Below are positions 50,017 through 62,084 of a DNA stretch of 64,000 nucleotides, one piece after another. The notes under the pieces are model-generated. The model searched no databases. It was given only the letters and a program-made list of their open reading frames with translations, and was not told where the DNA came from. The stretch is taken from NCBI RefSeq assembly GCF_020882245.1, contig NC_083597.1, positions 65,698,152 through 65,762,151 of the forward strand. Direction: 5' to 3'. The translations under genes were made by a program, and so were the position numbers. Each line of letters begins with the position of its first letter. Position 1 is the first letter of the stretch. This DNA comes from Rhopalosiphum padi. Its lineage: Eukaryota > Arthropoda > Insecta > Hemiptera > Aphididae.

Positions 50017-51984
50017 CCTCCAAAACAGGTGATATTTTAATAAACTATAGTTATAGATTTTGTTTGTTATTGATTTCAGACTGCTGTGATGGCGTACATA
50101 CAGTATTTTATTTTTAACATAATATATAGAAGACGATAGCTTTCGAATTTCGTTCTAGTCATTATAATATTATGATACATCGTACCAGTAGAAGCGACGC
50201 ATCACCGCCGCCGCCGTCGACGTGAATATATCATACCTATTATAAATAGGTATATATGATACGTGTGCACCACCGCGAGGACTCGATATAATATATACAT
50301 AGATCGCTTATAACACACACACACATACGAACAAACTTATCAATTGGAACACTTGTATAAAGTTATAATGTTATTATTATATTATGTATAACTTACGTCG
50401 AAACGATTGAAGAACAAAATTAGAGACTTTGATTTCGGGTCGATCGTACGACCGGAAGGAGCCGTCGCTGCTTATTATGCGTCTATTGTGTGCATCACAT
50501 ATAGATCGTCCGGCAGCACGCGACGGCGATAATATTAAACCATTTGAGTTTGTGACAGACTGCTGCAGATTCGTGAACACTAATTTTCGATGTCTACATT
50601 ACGGTAGTTCGCGAAAATAGAACCGTTAAATCCCGAGGGACTTGTTTTTTATTATTACATTATTGGGTATTCGATGCCCTGCACTGAAGCTGTTTTCCTC
50701 CCGAACTGAAATAATAACAATGTATTATTATAATTTAATACGCGTTGGGTAAATCAATCGTTATGTTGTATGAATTAAATTTCGCTTACCATAATATTAT
50801 TTTCTCTTTCACATTTGAAGAGACGTGCATTTTGTATATACTGCAATGTATCATGTTTAATATATAAGATGTGCAACTTTAAACGTTTGTTATAATAATA
50901 TACTTTGTAAAAACATTTCCTACATTATACTGTGCGTTTATAGACAAATTAACGAAAGAAATAAAAATCTTCGATTACACAAACTGAACGCATTGTATTA
51001 TATATTGCATTTCCATTATTGTCTCTAGTAAACCTAAAAAATAATATTATTTTGTATGACATCGCATATATTATATAGTTTCAATGTCAAATACTGACAT
51101 GAAATTATAAATATAGTACAACTATAAGTTTTATTACCTACTAGTCCTACTACCACCAGTACCAGTATAATTACTATTTGAATATTATCTCCAATCTATT
51201 TAACTTAATTTATGATATTTACAAATGATTTTATACAACGATTACAATACAAAAATATATATTATTAGCAATATCTACGAATTTTTATTTTAGTAAAACT
51301 CATGTATGAAGCAAATTTAAAAAGTACTGACCATTTATACGTTTATATATTAGTTATATTATATAGATACAATAACTCTGAATGGGGTACTACACAAACA
51401 ATTAACTTAAGTCAAAACCTCTTGATATATTACATTTAGACTTGTATTTTGTGTTGCATTATCGTATGAATGATCAGTTTTCTCATTTCAAAAAACCGTA
51501 CATACAAATATACAATTGTTCACGTGAGAAACAGTTAGGTATACTTTCCAAATCCACTTCACAATGTTCTAATGTCTGCGATCTGGCGCCTTGTTAATTG
51601 TCATTACAAAACAAACTTTTATTACAGGAAACTGAATCCTTCTTAATTAAGCTAAAAAATCGTTAGGTAATTCTTCTCGGTGTTCCTTGGACTTTGGTAT
51701 TATTTTATTGGGTTAAATATTTTTCTTCATTAGCGCGTTCTGTCAACATTTCAAAAAATGAGACACTTGGAAGACTATTTAGAACAAATTTTTAATAAAA
51801 AAATCGAAAAAGGTCAATAGTATCATTTCCAATGTGGTACATCTAAGTACATTGAAGCCCTCTCCCAATGACCACAAATGTAAAATGGACGACACGGGAC
51901 CATTCAAGTAAGTGTTTGCAACAACAACTCAGTGAAAAAAAATTCGTAAAAAGTTTAAATTGAGGAAAATAAGGTCTATTATTT

Positions 51985-52005
51985 TATATATATATATATA
52001 TATAT
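51985..52005. repeat. (TA)n microsatellite
   Basis: About ten TA units, followed by TG-rich sequence. Confidence 0.85.
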
Positions 52006-53688
52006 TTATATGTGTGTAATGTGTATTGTGAGTGTGTATTATGTATATCGTATATATAAATATTATATAAGAATTATACATCGTACAAAATAAAGATAAT
52101 CATATTTTTGCATAATATATTCTCATATTTTATAGGGTGAGATGAAAACGTAATAATCATATAATATATAGGTCCTGATGTAGTCGATGTGTAAGTACGT
52201 ATCTACAGTCTACAGAAACAATAAACACTTTCACTCGTAAAAGTGGTGGTACCTATACGTACCACTGTCATTCGTGGGGATGTTAATTTATATAAGACGT
52301 CGTGCGATGCGCACGTGAACCCTCAAATGACTGGCATATTGTATAAGATTTAGCAGTTATAGAGATCTATGTATATACTGCATTCCCGTTACATCTTATT
52401 ATTTTTGTCAGTCAGCCGTGTCAGATTTCTTTCTTATAAAACGGCAGCTGATCTGGTTAATAAAAACGTCATAGAGTTTTTCGCAGAGGTCGCTCCTCTC
52501 ACATTTCACGTCTGTCGTGCTGCAATGTATCAGATATTCAGATGTCGATCGTCTTGTATAATATTATGTCCCCGCATTCGCATCACTTTCCGGTCTGCCT
52601 GTCTTATCTTTTAACGCATGATTTTTTTCCTTGTTATCAAAATAGTTTACCCGAATAGTCTTCATGCAAAGTTCAAATGCGTTGGATTATTTCCAGGGAA
52701 TGGGTTCCTAAAACGGTTCTTCTGCTTTGTATCTTTCTTTCCATCTTAGTGTATACGTTCATTAGGTTTCGATAGTAAAATGGGTTTCTGTGATGTTATA
52801 ATGTCGTGGCTGTTATTGGTGGATACATTTTTATTGGGTTTATCTACGGATTTCGTTTACTTAATTTGTGATGCCCTAACTATGACATAATATTTAAACA
52901 TTATACTTTACTATAAATAAAATTAATTTACGACCAGGGTTCCTGTTGTATTAAACCCGTTACACAGCTTTTCGATTAGTGGTAGTCAATGATTTTTAAC
53001 ACATAACGAAATATATAATATTATTATGGCAGACAATAAACAAATCCCAAAGTCATAAATTACAACCATCTTAGTAGTCTTGTAGATAAATATAAATACA
53101 TATATCTAAGGTATTTATATGGATCATCTATGTTTTACAATTTCGAGTGTTTCTTTTTACATATTATTATTACTATAATTAGTATTGTATTATTATATTA
53201 TTAGACATTAGTATAATACTTTTACTGAATTTCGCAGCGATTTTTCATGTACAGAAATATATTATGATTGATTAATTATCGACTACTGCGGGTCTCTTGC
53301 AAGTCAAAACAACTATAAAGCCTGAAGCGTTAAAGTCGAGTAATTTCTATATAATATAAAACATAACCCGACGACGTATCATTATTTTGCTACAGTGTAC
53401 ATTCTTAATCCTACATATTCGCTATACCTACCTACTGAATTTTATTTCGCGAAGTATTTTTTTTTTCAACACGACCCGGCTTATAATATATATTTTATAC
53501 TGGTATATAAGGTATTGAAAAAACCAACAGATGACAGCCGTTGTGTACATTTAGTAGTCTACATTTAACGCCGTCCGATAATGATTATTTACAAACATAC
53601 CCTATTTGTAATTCCCATAATATTATTAATAATCAAAATCAACAGTAGAACGTCGTTTAAGAACATTGTTTAGTACTAAGCTACTAAG

Positions 53689-53753
53689 GGCCGGGTAAAA
53701 ATGTAGGTATTATGCCGGTACCGAGTAAATGCCGGGTAGCCGGAACATCTCTG
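53689..53753. mobile_element. 65-bp hAT-derived relic with 8-bp target duplication
   Basis: A GC-rich insert containing GCCGGTACCGAGTAAATGCC and ending CCGGAACATCTCTG (reverse complement starts CAGAGATG, a common hAT tip). It is flanked by CTACTAAG and CTACTAAC, which agree at 7 of 8. The left tip is missing, so this is an internally deleted copy. Confidence 0.45.
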
Positions 53754-55449
53754 CTACTAACAGCCTATACACCATGATTTTCATTATGTAGCCACTAGGT
53801 TCCAACTTCACTTTAATGAGCAGGTTACACACTTCTGAATTATGATAATCCTGCGCAACAATGATGTGTCTTATATTTGTTTGAGGACACGTTTAACTCA
53901 GTAGTCAGTACACCAGCATGCCATATTCCCACCACACGCAAATTAAATAATAAGTACCTATATTATTAAAAAATGATGAGTGATAACAATTTTTATTTTC
54001 AAAATGGTGATATAGACATCATTTTTTAGATGTATCAACGCCATCGCACCAGAATAATGAATTGTAAATATATTTTAGATAGTTACTATAATACTTTAAC
54101 GATACACTTTTTTACACGCTCTTTTCGGCACTGTACTATGATTTAGGGCGTAACACGATTGCGCACTTTTTACCTTATTTTTATGTTTGAGCAAACACAA
54201 ATATTTAAATAAATACCAATTCAAAAAAATTACCAACATCAATAATAACGTAATACGTATAGTAAAAATATCTTATAATACATCACAGTAATTACGCGTT
54301 AAAAAAAGGAATAATATGCTGATATTCGTCTATAAAAATAAAGAATTAAATGTACTTCACGACGATGACAATAATAATAATTATTAACGTAATACGTAGT
54401 ATAGTCAAATAATAAATAAAAATAATACATCAGATTAATTTATTATTACGACCCATCAAAAAAAAAATATATATATATTTATATGTAACAAAAATCAAGT
54501 TCTTCTAACTTTTTAGCACAAACACATAGTCCTAGGTTAAGTTACAATATTATATATCATATCTGATGCCGCTTTTCTACCGATTTTATGGACAACTGAA
54601 CTTTCAACAGAAGCAAGAACGACCAATGGGCCAGAATCTTTCCATAGCAACTATAACGTTCATTTTTATAAATCTCATCCATCTATTTACCAAGTAACAC
54701 ATATTTAAATATTTTATTGGATATTCAAAGTGAATCTTATTTAACAATAAGCCTTGTAAAAAGCAAGAAGACAATATTGTATTTATAATAATTACTTGGA
54801 AAAAAATATAAAAATAATGAGATAGTCAATTTATATATTATAATAATAAATACTAAAGTTAGCCGTTGTGTAATAATAAGTAAATATACTGAAAAACTAT
54901 CTATGTATATTCCACATTATAGTAAGGAGGTATTTTGAAGAATTATGTTACTTATGTATATACATATTAATTTATCATACTTTATAAAGTAAATATTTAG
55001 CTGAACTGATCTTTGTTCTTTTATAATAAATTATAGAAACTGTCTAAAATGTAGTTATTTAATACAATTTAAGATATTATAATATGATGAAGTTGAGATA
55101 ATGATAATATGGCAGTTTCTATATACCTAAGGTTTTCAATTTTTAACTTATGGGTCAGCACCTATTTTTTTGATACAATTTTTTTGTAACCAAAATATAC
55201 GTTAATATTTAGGAACGTGTTCATTGATTTTTAGGGATTCTACTATACCTAACGGCTAACATTATAGATAATCGAATCCCAATGATATGATTACGGACAA
55301 AAAAAACAAACATTATAGCTATAATAACTATTGAATATAAGTCACCGATTATAAAATATTTAGTAACTATAAACAAGAAAAAAGTGAGCAGATAATAATA
55401 ATGTCACATATCTATCCCCAAATATTATACTGATATTGTGTGCATTTTA

Positions 55450-55813
55450 GTATATCGTTCGGGGGAGCTTTTCTTGGCCAGTGGGCTGCAATTATTGATG
55501 TTCTTCCTTCTTATGGAGATTCGAGTGTCCTTATTAAATTGGTGATCTGCGCCTTTATTTATAGGTATAAATTGTTGTGCATTATTGCATCGATACTTAT
55601 TGCGCAGGCACCGCCACAAGCTCCAACCACGACTGTTTACTAAGCATGGCACCACCCATTATCGTGTGTGATTTGTTTTCACGTGTGACGTCGTTCGTTG
55701 CTGTCTGTTATCGGACCGGTTGTTGCGGTATGGCCACGCCTCTGCATGCTGCCGACCTTGTTATTGAGCGCCAGCGGTCGGCGCAGAGTATTATATTATT
55801 AACGCAAAAATAA
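55450..55813 (+). other. GC-richer patch with an exon-like frame, unassigned
   Basis: After a GCATTTTAG acceptor-like site there is an open stretch encoding GGAFLGQWAAIIDVLPSYGD and more, to a TAA at 55,640. A second overlapping frame (MAPPIIVCDLFSRVTSF ...) runs on to 55,813. Both are hydrophobic and higher in GC than the neighbours. No family is recognised and no partner exon was found. It may be an exon of a non-coding RNA, a gene relic or chance. Confidence 0.2.
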
Positions 55814-57661
55814 CTTCACAGGAAAAACTTTCGGGGTTATAAACTTCATACGATATTGTTGGATTTTGAGGGTCATTTTCTACAACCCGTAGAATTTCTG
55901 AAAAAGCCTAAAATTGTCTTTTTTTAAAATATTAAGCACGCAGTATCGCACATTCGTACGCTTTAATAAGCACTCACAAGTAATAGCAATTCGAATGAGT
56001 TAAATAATTGAATATATATTCTATACCTAATAATAGATGGAGTGGGCGAGATAGGAGACGGGTAAGAACAAGACAGGGTTTTTTCAACGTTACATTAACT
56101 TTATTTTTCACGTCAAAATCAAAATTCACTTGCGTAACAGTAACAATTATAATATAATTATGTTTTTTTAATTTTAATTTTTTAATTATATATATATAAA
56201 TAATACCGTCTAAAATACTTAAAAAAAAATTATAATAATAAAAGAAATTAAAAGAAACGAACAAACACAAAGCGCATTCTAAGGCTTTTATTCAAACTGG
56301 TACGCGCAACAATAATTAGGTACAAACATCTGGTTCGCTCGCAATCATTTATAAAATTATAATAAATACACAATAATAATGCTATCAGTAAAGGAAAAGA
56401 AATAAAATAATTAACATATATTTTATCTACAATGAAAAACAACGATAAATAGATTAGTTTACGAGTTACCGGTATTTATAAAATATAAATTACGATGCAT
56501 TTCACTAATATAATAATATACTTTTCATAGGTATTTTGTTTTAATTCACTTCCTCACTCAAAATTCATTATAATTGCTTTCCACTTAATCACTACGGAAT
56601 TGACTTTGCTAGAGGTACAGTAATGTTCTTATATGTATATATATATAAATATATATTTATAAATATTAAGTTAAATATCTAAATCTTCTTAAACTAAAAT
56701 AGTTTTTTTACGACGCTCTAGCATAATTTTTTTCTCGATAATACTACATTAGGCCAATGCAAGACTTATCACAATTATTAATATTATATGGATATATTTA
56801 TTTAATGTATATACTATATCTTTTACGAGTTTTTATTATTTTTACTTTACTTTAGTAATACACGTATAGTAATATAATATGGTTTAAATAAATTTAATAA
56901 TCTAAGGACTACAGCGCCCAGCTACCAAATCAGTGTTTCCACAACACAATAATAATACAACGAATAAAAATAAAAAAATAATCGAGAGATTCAGAGACAT
57001 GATAAAGGCGGGGCGGGATAAATTGAGTTTTTGTGATTGTCTAACGGTTGCAGAGATGGGGTAGATTGATTTTTAAAAAATATTGTTATATGCGCATGAA
57101 GTGCTCATACGTGCGATGACTAGTGGTCCCTGGACACAAGAGATACAATTTTTTTCTTCGATATTACAAGTGGTTTAGAAAAAAAACATAATCAGTGCTG
57201 CCGTATGATTGTTTCAAGGGTTTCAGGTTTGGACAAGCAACACAGAGTCAACTCTTACAGAACTCTCGGCTGAGACTAGACATAATTACTAAATGTTATT
57301 ACATGTTACAACGTTTTTCGTTACACATATAAAATTAAATAAAAAAAAATAAAATTATAATCATAACATTATTTAACTACTTTTTCGTATATAATATTGA
57401 GCTAAATTGTATAATGTTATTTCTCTCCTATTGATTTTTTATTATTTAAATTTTATATATATACAAACAGGTACAACAGAGGTGGGGAACAGAGATTATG
57501 GAGTTTCGGTGTGGTTAAAAATTATAAATAAATTGTATTTTCGCCATTGCAAATGAATGACGAAAAGTTATTAAAATTTAGCACCCTAACAAAAAACAAA
57601 AAAACGAATAAATGGTGAATTGTGTGTATGTGTGTGTGTATGTATGTTCGCATAAAATTGG

Positions 57662-57667
57662 TTTATT
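57662..57667 (-). promoter_or_regulatory. Possible poly(A) signal overlapping the OXR1 3' end
   Basis: AATAAA on the minus strand only a few bases after the stop codon. Use of this site would give a very short 3' UTR. Other hexamers further left are equally possible. Confidence 0.3.
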
Positions 57668-57671
57668 TAGT

Positions 57672-57807
57672 TTATAGGAACGCCCAGCACTCGAGAATCT
57701 TGACAACAAAATCTTGTTCATTGACTAAGGGTTCGTTGCCGTATGTGTTGCACGCTTCGGTCCGGCCTTGGTTCAGGTCACCGTCGAGCCATAAACCAAA
57801 TTTACCA
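57672..57807 (-). CDS. OXR1: OXR1 terminal exon
   Basis: TTCATAG acceptor, 136 bases to TAA at 57,672-57,674. The split codon gives Asp, then GKFGLWLDGDLNQGR, NTYGNEPL and ILECWAFL, the usual end of TLDc proteins. Confidence 0.95.
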
Positions 57808-60800
57808 CTATGAAAAAAAAATCGATCGATTAAACATAAATATCTTAAAGCAAAGATATAGTGACAATGGTGTCCAAACTATATGTTTTCGTAACGCAGA
57901 AAAAGTTAGAATGTATCCACCACCGAACACCCTCACGCAAAGATTATTATGGATTCATTTTTAGTATCTATAGTTTGGAGGCGTCACTGGATTGTATAGA
58001 GATGCGATTATTTTCAAACAAATATATACTCACTCTCCTGCCCCGATCGATAAGCTCTCGTTGTTGCCTTTGATGAAGTACATATTGTCGCCGGTCCAGT
58101 TGTACACCTGAAAGTCGGGACAGAATGTAAACAGCAGGGATTCACCTGTACCGTAGAAATGGTCGCTCATCTTCAACGCGCACGACGTCAGTGCTCCGAA
58201 CACCTGTAACAGTGGTCGCGGTAAAAACAACATGGTAGACAATTAAGCTACCTAAGTGGTATAGCTTGAACGAAATTATATTTAAAATAAAAACTAATAT
58301 TGGCTGGCTATACTTACGTTGTTTTGAGTGTCTTGGATGACTAGGAGTATAGGACTTTCAATTTTGCTCATTTTCCGGTACATGGAGTTTAAAGAAAAAC
58401 CGTGTTGTAGTGTGCTAAAGACCAGCGTCCACATATATCCTGAAAAGAGAGAATAAAAAAAATATTACACACGGCATATTACAATATTTATATTAAGAGA
58501 GAGAGAGAGAAGGAAAGAGAAATAAGACCCCCAATAGTTAGATTGTTCAATAAGTATTCAAATATTTCAAGTCACAAGCAAATAAATTTACACAAAAAGC
58601 AACATAAAAATAATAAAATATTTTAATAATATCGCAAATTTTATTGCAAAAATTATGTTACTAAATCGATACTAGGGTCGTTTATGTGCATTATAACAAT
58701 TATTATTATTATAACTTCTATAAAACTGACGCAGCGTACCTATACTTCCTATAATATCTACTATACAAGTTTTATTATTATAACGGTTAGGGAAATTAAA
58801 TTATGAAATAAAAACATATAAGGTATGCGTTGTTTTTTAACGAGAAATGACGGAGTCGTTGTGCTGGATGATAAAAACTATATTTGAATAAAAAAAAAAA
58901 GAATCCAATTTAAAATAATAATAACAAATAGTTACAATATCACAAGTTATATAAAATCTAATTTTACGAATTGGTCAATGTACTTAGGTTATTATTTAAA
59001 AAATCTAATCCTTCGTAAAGCCTCCCAAACGCCATCTCCGCCTATATGACGAGATACATGTAATAACGACAGTGATAATAAAAATATAGAAGACTCGGAA
59101 GTCAGACGCAAATATACAAATACAATACAGTAAAATATAAATAATATACTCTGCTAATGCAGAGTTACGTACTATGGCTCCGGCAAACTTTATATGTCGA
59201 TATAAAAAATCAACAATTGGACCGATGATGACGGGGGCACACGCGACAAAGGACAGGAAACTGTTCATTATTAGCAACACTAAAGTATGCTACCGTTACT
59301 GCCGATGAAGCACAACAATAATAACAATACCTAATAATTATATATGCAATTGGGTCTTTAAAAAAAAAAAAAAAAAAAAAAGAGAAAAGCTTATCTAATC
59401 ATTTTTTAAATTTTAACCCGTAAAGTAGTAAATAATAAAACTATTAAAACTCTATACGGTGGCATTTATTTTCTATAAATAAACAAAAAGAGCAATGTAA
59501 CATTTCTTAGAAAAAAAGCTATTTGCTATAATAACATTTTTATCACACAAATGGTATATTTAAATAATTATTTTACCTATAGTATATACCTGGTACAGCG
59601 TAGGTATAGACCAAGTTCTGGGGAAGATTTTTTAAGTAAAATAATTGGACGATACCCGTTTCCACCAAAACAGTTTGGTAAAAACGTTATTAAGTTAGGT
59701 GGATTTTATTTGGTGGAAACATGTTACAACCAAACATATAAATACAAAAAAAAATATCTGAAAATATATATGTTAGGTAACTAGATGAGTGATTAAATAC
59801 AATTAAATGTATAATTTTATACTTATCTATCTATAAAATAAAATAATAGTTAATTTAGCAAACGCAAAATTTAATAAAGTTTACTTTAAACCTATGTCTG
59901 TATATATAAAAATTTAATGTTAGTAAAAAATCTTATTTTAAAAATGATAATAAAAACAAAAACTTAACTGATATAATTTGGATAATATCCAAAAAAAACC
60001 ATATAATATATTATATGCTTATATTAAATTATGAAAAAGATCTAAGTAAGATTTAAATAGAATGATCGTTTAGAATAAACAAATCATAATAGTCGACTTG
60101 TATTTGGTTTGCAACTTTAAAGATGAGACACATTAAAAAGTTTGGGATATAACCCAACATCATAACAAAATAAATTCATCAGCACGTTTTATTTAAATTT
60201 CCTGTACAGGCCGATGACAAAAATAATAAGATTAACTATGCATTAATAGGATTATTAATAATACGATTAATATTGTGTTTAAATTAAATTACAAAGTTTT
60301 ATATCATTTTTAAACTTTAGCATTATATTATTTATTATCCCTAAAAAGTGTGTATTCCCACAAGCTATGGAAAAAATACTGCGTTTAATTAAAAAAAAAA
60401 AAAAACTACACAGTTCATAATTAAAATGTCGTATTCAGCAGATAATACATAAACATTGTGTTTATATTTGACAATAAATTGTGTAGAGGAATAAATATTA
60501 TGCGGTGGACATGTAGGTAGTTTTGATTGATGAAAATGGAGAAATAATAACTTGTCAACGTTGTGACCAGGGACGGTTAAGAATAACTAGACCAAGGATG
60601 AAATATTTAAAAATAATATGACGCCATATATAAATATTATAATAAATACGCTTTACACTTAGTTTTATTATAAAAAGCTAAAAGCTAGTTTCTCTATAGA
60701 AACTACATTGTGTGAAACTATACATTTTGCTTATGGACGTATATTTAACGATATGACGAGAGGAGATGTAAATTTCAGATGCCATCGTGGTATGTTAAAT

Positions 60801-61443
60801 TCGTATTAATTAAAAAAAAAATTATGAATTTACGAAAACATTAACGTGAAAATTAATCATTTAAGCTACGAAATCTTATAAACATGTGTACATGGGCGTC
60901 CGCTGGAAATTTACCAGGGACATTAATAATGACATTAAACACCAAAAAATACATTAAAAAATGTTTATTCTTTGTAAACTACAAAATGTGTTTGAATTAT
61001 ATGAAATCAAATACCAACCCCACACACTAAAGTAAAAATATCGATAAAATGTTTATAAATCAAAATAAAAGTTAAAATGTGCAACATATTATTTGAATTC
61101 CAGGGGGGGCAATGCCCCGTCTTCCCCCCCGCCCTCCGGGCGCCCATGCACGTGTAAATTATCTAAATAAGTATTTTGACTGTGGCAAAAAGCCATAGGT
61201 ATCAATAATAAGTCCTAAGGGTTAAATGTAAAATATATATTGTCTTCATGTCCGTTATATTCAATAATAATAATAATATTTACCTTCTGCTCTAGCTGGC
61301 AAATGCCTGCTCAACTGTTTCCTGTGTTCTTCGGTCAAGATTTCGGTGATGCCGTGCAAGTCAGGGATATACGATTCGAAATCTAATGAATTGACGCTGG
61401 TTGCGTAGAAGGCTCGACGGAGTTCATCACTCATAGACAGTAC
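57672..61443 (-). CDS. OXR1: OXR1/mustard-family TLDc-domain protein (3' exons)
   Basis: Exons 61284-61434 (or from 61443), 58318-58439, 58034-58203 and 57672-57807 join in phase (1, 0, 2) to 192 residues from the Met at 61,434. They give the complete C-terminal TLDc domain. Landmarks: HLPARAEGYMWTLVFST, GFSLNSMYRKM, VFGALTSCALKMSDHFYGTG, VYNWTGDNMYFIKGNNESLS, GLWLDGDLNQGR, TYGNEPL and the terminal ILECWAFL. This block matches OXR1/NCOA7 and Drosophila mtd. TLDc proteins of this family are intracellular, protect against oxidative stress and bind the V-ATPase (family knowledge). The first exon here stays open through an ATAG acceptor (GTA CTG TCT before the ATG), so longer isoforms with LysM/GRAM regions probably begin outside the window. 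A short TLDc-only isoform starting at 61,434 is possible. Confidence 0.92.
58034..58203 (-). CDS. OXR1: OXR1 exon: TLDc core
   Basis: TTACAG acceptor, 170 bases, donor GGAGA|GTGAGT. It encodes SDHFYGTGESLLFTF and the signature VYNWTGDNMYFIKGN ... SIGAG. The ATG in the preceding intron (58,242) is not the start. Confidence 0.95.
58318..58439 (-). CDS. OXR1: OXR1 exon: start of TLDc domain
   Basis: TTTTCAG acceptor, 122 bases, donor AACAAC|GTAAGT. It encodes GYMWTLVFSTLQHGFSLNSM, then YRKMSKIESPILLVIQDTQ. It is separated from the previous exon by a 2.84-kb intron that contains a MITE. Confidence 0.95.
58496..58511. repeat. (GA)8 microsatellite in OXR1 intron
   Basis: Pure GA run just above the second exon listed for this gene. 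Confidence 0.85.
59360..59381 (+). repeat. A22 homopolymer in OXR1 intron
   Basis: An uninterrupted A run followed by an AGAGAAAAG segment. Confidence 0.9.
59658..59720. repeat. Inverted repeat, 12-bp perfect arms
   Basis: GTTTCCACCAAA and its exact reverse complement TTTGGTGGAAAC, 39 bases apart, within a plus-strand open frame (59,551-59,784) that is antisense to the OXR1 intron. No family is recognised. Confidence 0.8.
60891..61148. mobile_element. hAT-type MITE with 8-bp target duplication (OXR1 intron)
   Basis: 258 bp with ends CATGGGCGTCCGC and, reverse-complemented, CATGGGCGCCCGG. The flanking octamers CATGTGTA and CACGTGTA agree at 7 of 8, the target size of hAT elements. A subterminal G/C-run block (GGGGGGGCAATGCCCCG) lies at the right. 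Non-coding and apparently young by its duplication. Confidence 0.7.
61284..61443 (-). CDS. OXR1: OXR1 exon preceding the TLDc core
   Basis: Encodes MSDELRRAFYATSVNSLDFE, then a Pro-Asp-Leu segment and TEEHRKQLSRHLPARAE, ending AGAAG|GTAAAT in phase 1. The upper limit 61,443 assumes the TATATAG acceptor. If translation starts here the CDS begins at 61,434. Confidence 0.85.
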
Positions 61444-62020
61444 CTATATATATGCAAAGAAAAAAATCGATGATTAGAACCACCACTGTATACTGCACCT
61501 TAAGCGGGACATGCCCAACTATATATATATATATTATAAACATAGGCGGTCTTAGGGACGAGCATAAGGTACGACTATAACGATCAATAAAATGATAAGG
61601 GACTATATATAATAAGATTGAATAGTCCATCCAAAATTCAAATTCTAAGTTCGCCTATACCTATAAATTAGTATAGGTACATAACATACACGGTCGAATA
61701 ATGCATTTTTTCGAACGTGTAAGAAACAATAATTTTATAACACAGTAATATTTTGATAAACTGCGGTGCAATATAATTACTATGTTAATAAATTATTGTA
61801 AAAGTATATAACATAACGAAATAATATTATGTTATTGGTGCACTCATACACAAGTATACACATTCTATTATGTATAGACACGCATGCTCTATTAAACAAC
61901 ATAACACAAGGTATAGGTAAAGTAAACATACTTAGTAGTACGTCGCACTGCTTAGAAGTGTTGCAGCGGTCGGACATATACGAATAGTAATATTGGGTAC
62001 ATAGTTTGTGCATGTATATG

Positions 62021-62084
62021 GTATATCGCGAAGATCTGATGAAATGTAAGTTTAATGTAAAATAAGCAGATCTTCGTGATATAC
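62021..62084. repeat. miRNA-sized hairpin, 18-bp arms, 28-nt loop
   Basis: Arm GTATATCGCGAAGATCTG pairs with CAGATCTTCGTGATATAC with one non-Watson-Crick position (17 of 18). The total of 64 nt is in the range of a pre-miRNA or a small foldback element. No expression evidence is available. Confidence 0.75.

Larger units (their letters stand above)
49024..57661. other. Intergenic region between PLA2 and OXR1
   Basis: PLA2 3' flank on the left and OXR1 3' flank on the right (convergent genes). GC-richer patches at 50,200-50,560, 52,200-52,600 and 55,440-55,815 lack a demonstrable gene. It includes a (TA)n tract (51,985-52,005) and a mini hAT relic (53,689). AATAAA hexamers near 49,640 could end the PLA2 transcript. 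Confidence 0.45.

Noticed and set aside
50377..50620. Opposed 67- and 63-residue frames
   Set aside because: Mirror frames in a slightly GC-richer patch, with no motif or splice partner.
51600..51905. Possible decayed exon around MRHLEDYLEQIFNKKIEKGQ
   Set aside because: Multiple stops follow directly, no splice pair fits, and no family was recognised.
52369..52614. 81-residue plus frame
   Set aside because: No domain or splice context. Cys/Arg-rich composition looks random.
59005..59280. 91-residue hydrophobic minus frame in the OXR1 intron
   Set aside because: Two membrane-like stretches but no family, and it lies between confirmed OXR1 exons. Hydrophobicity follows from T-rich codons.
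61427..61630. 67-residue minus frame overlapping the first OXR1 exon
   Set aside because: Wrong frame. It ends just inside the exon, whose true frame encodes the OXR1 sequence.
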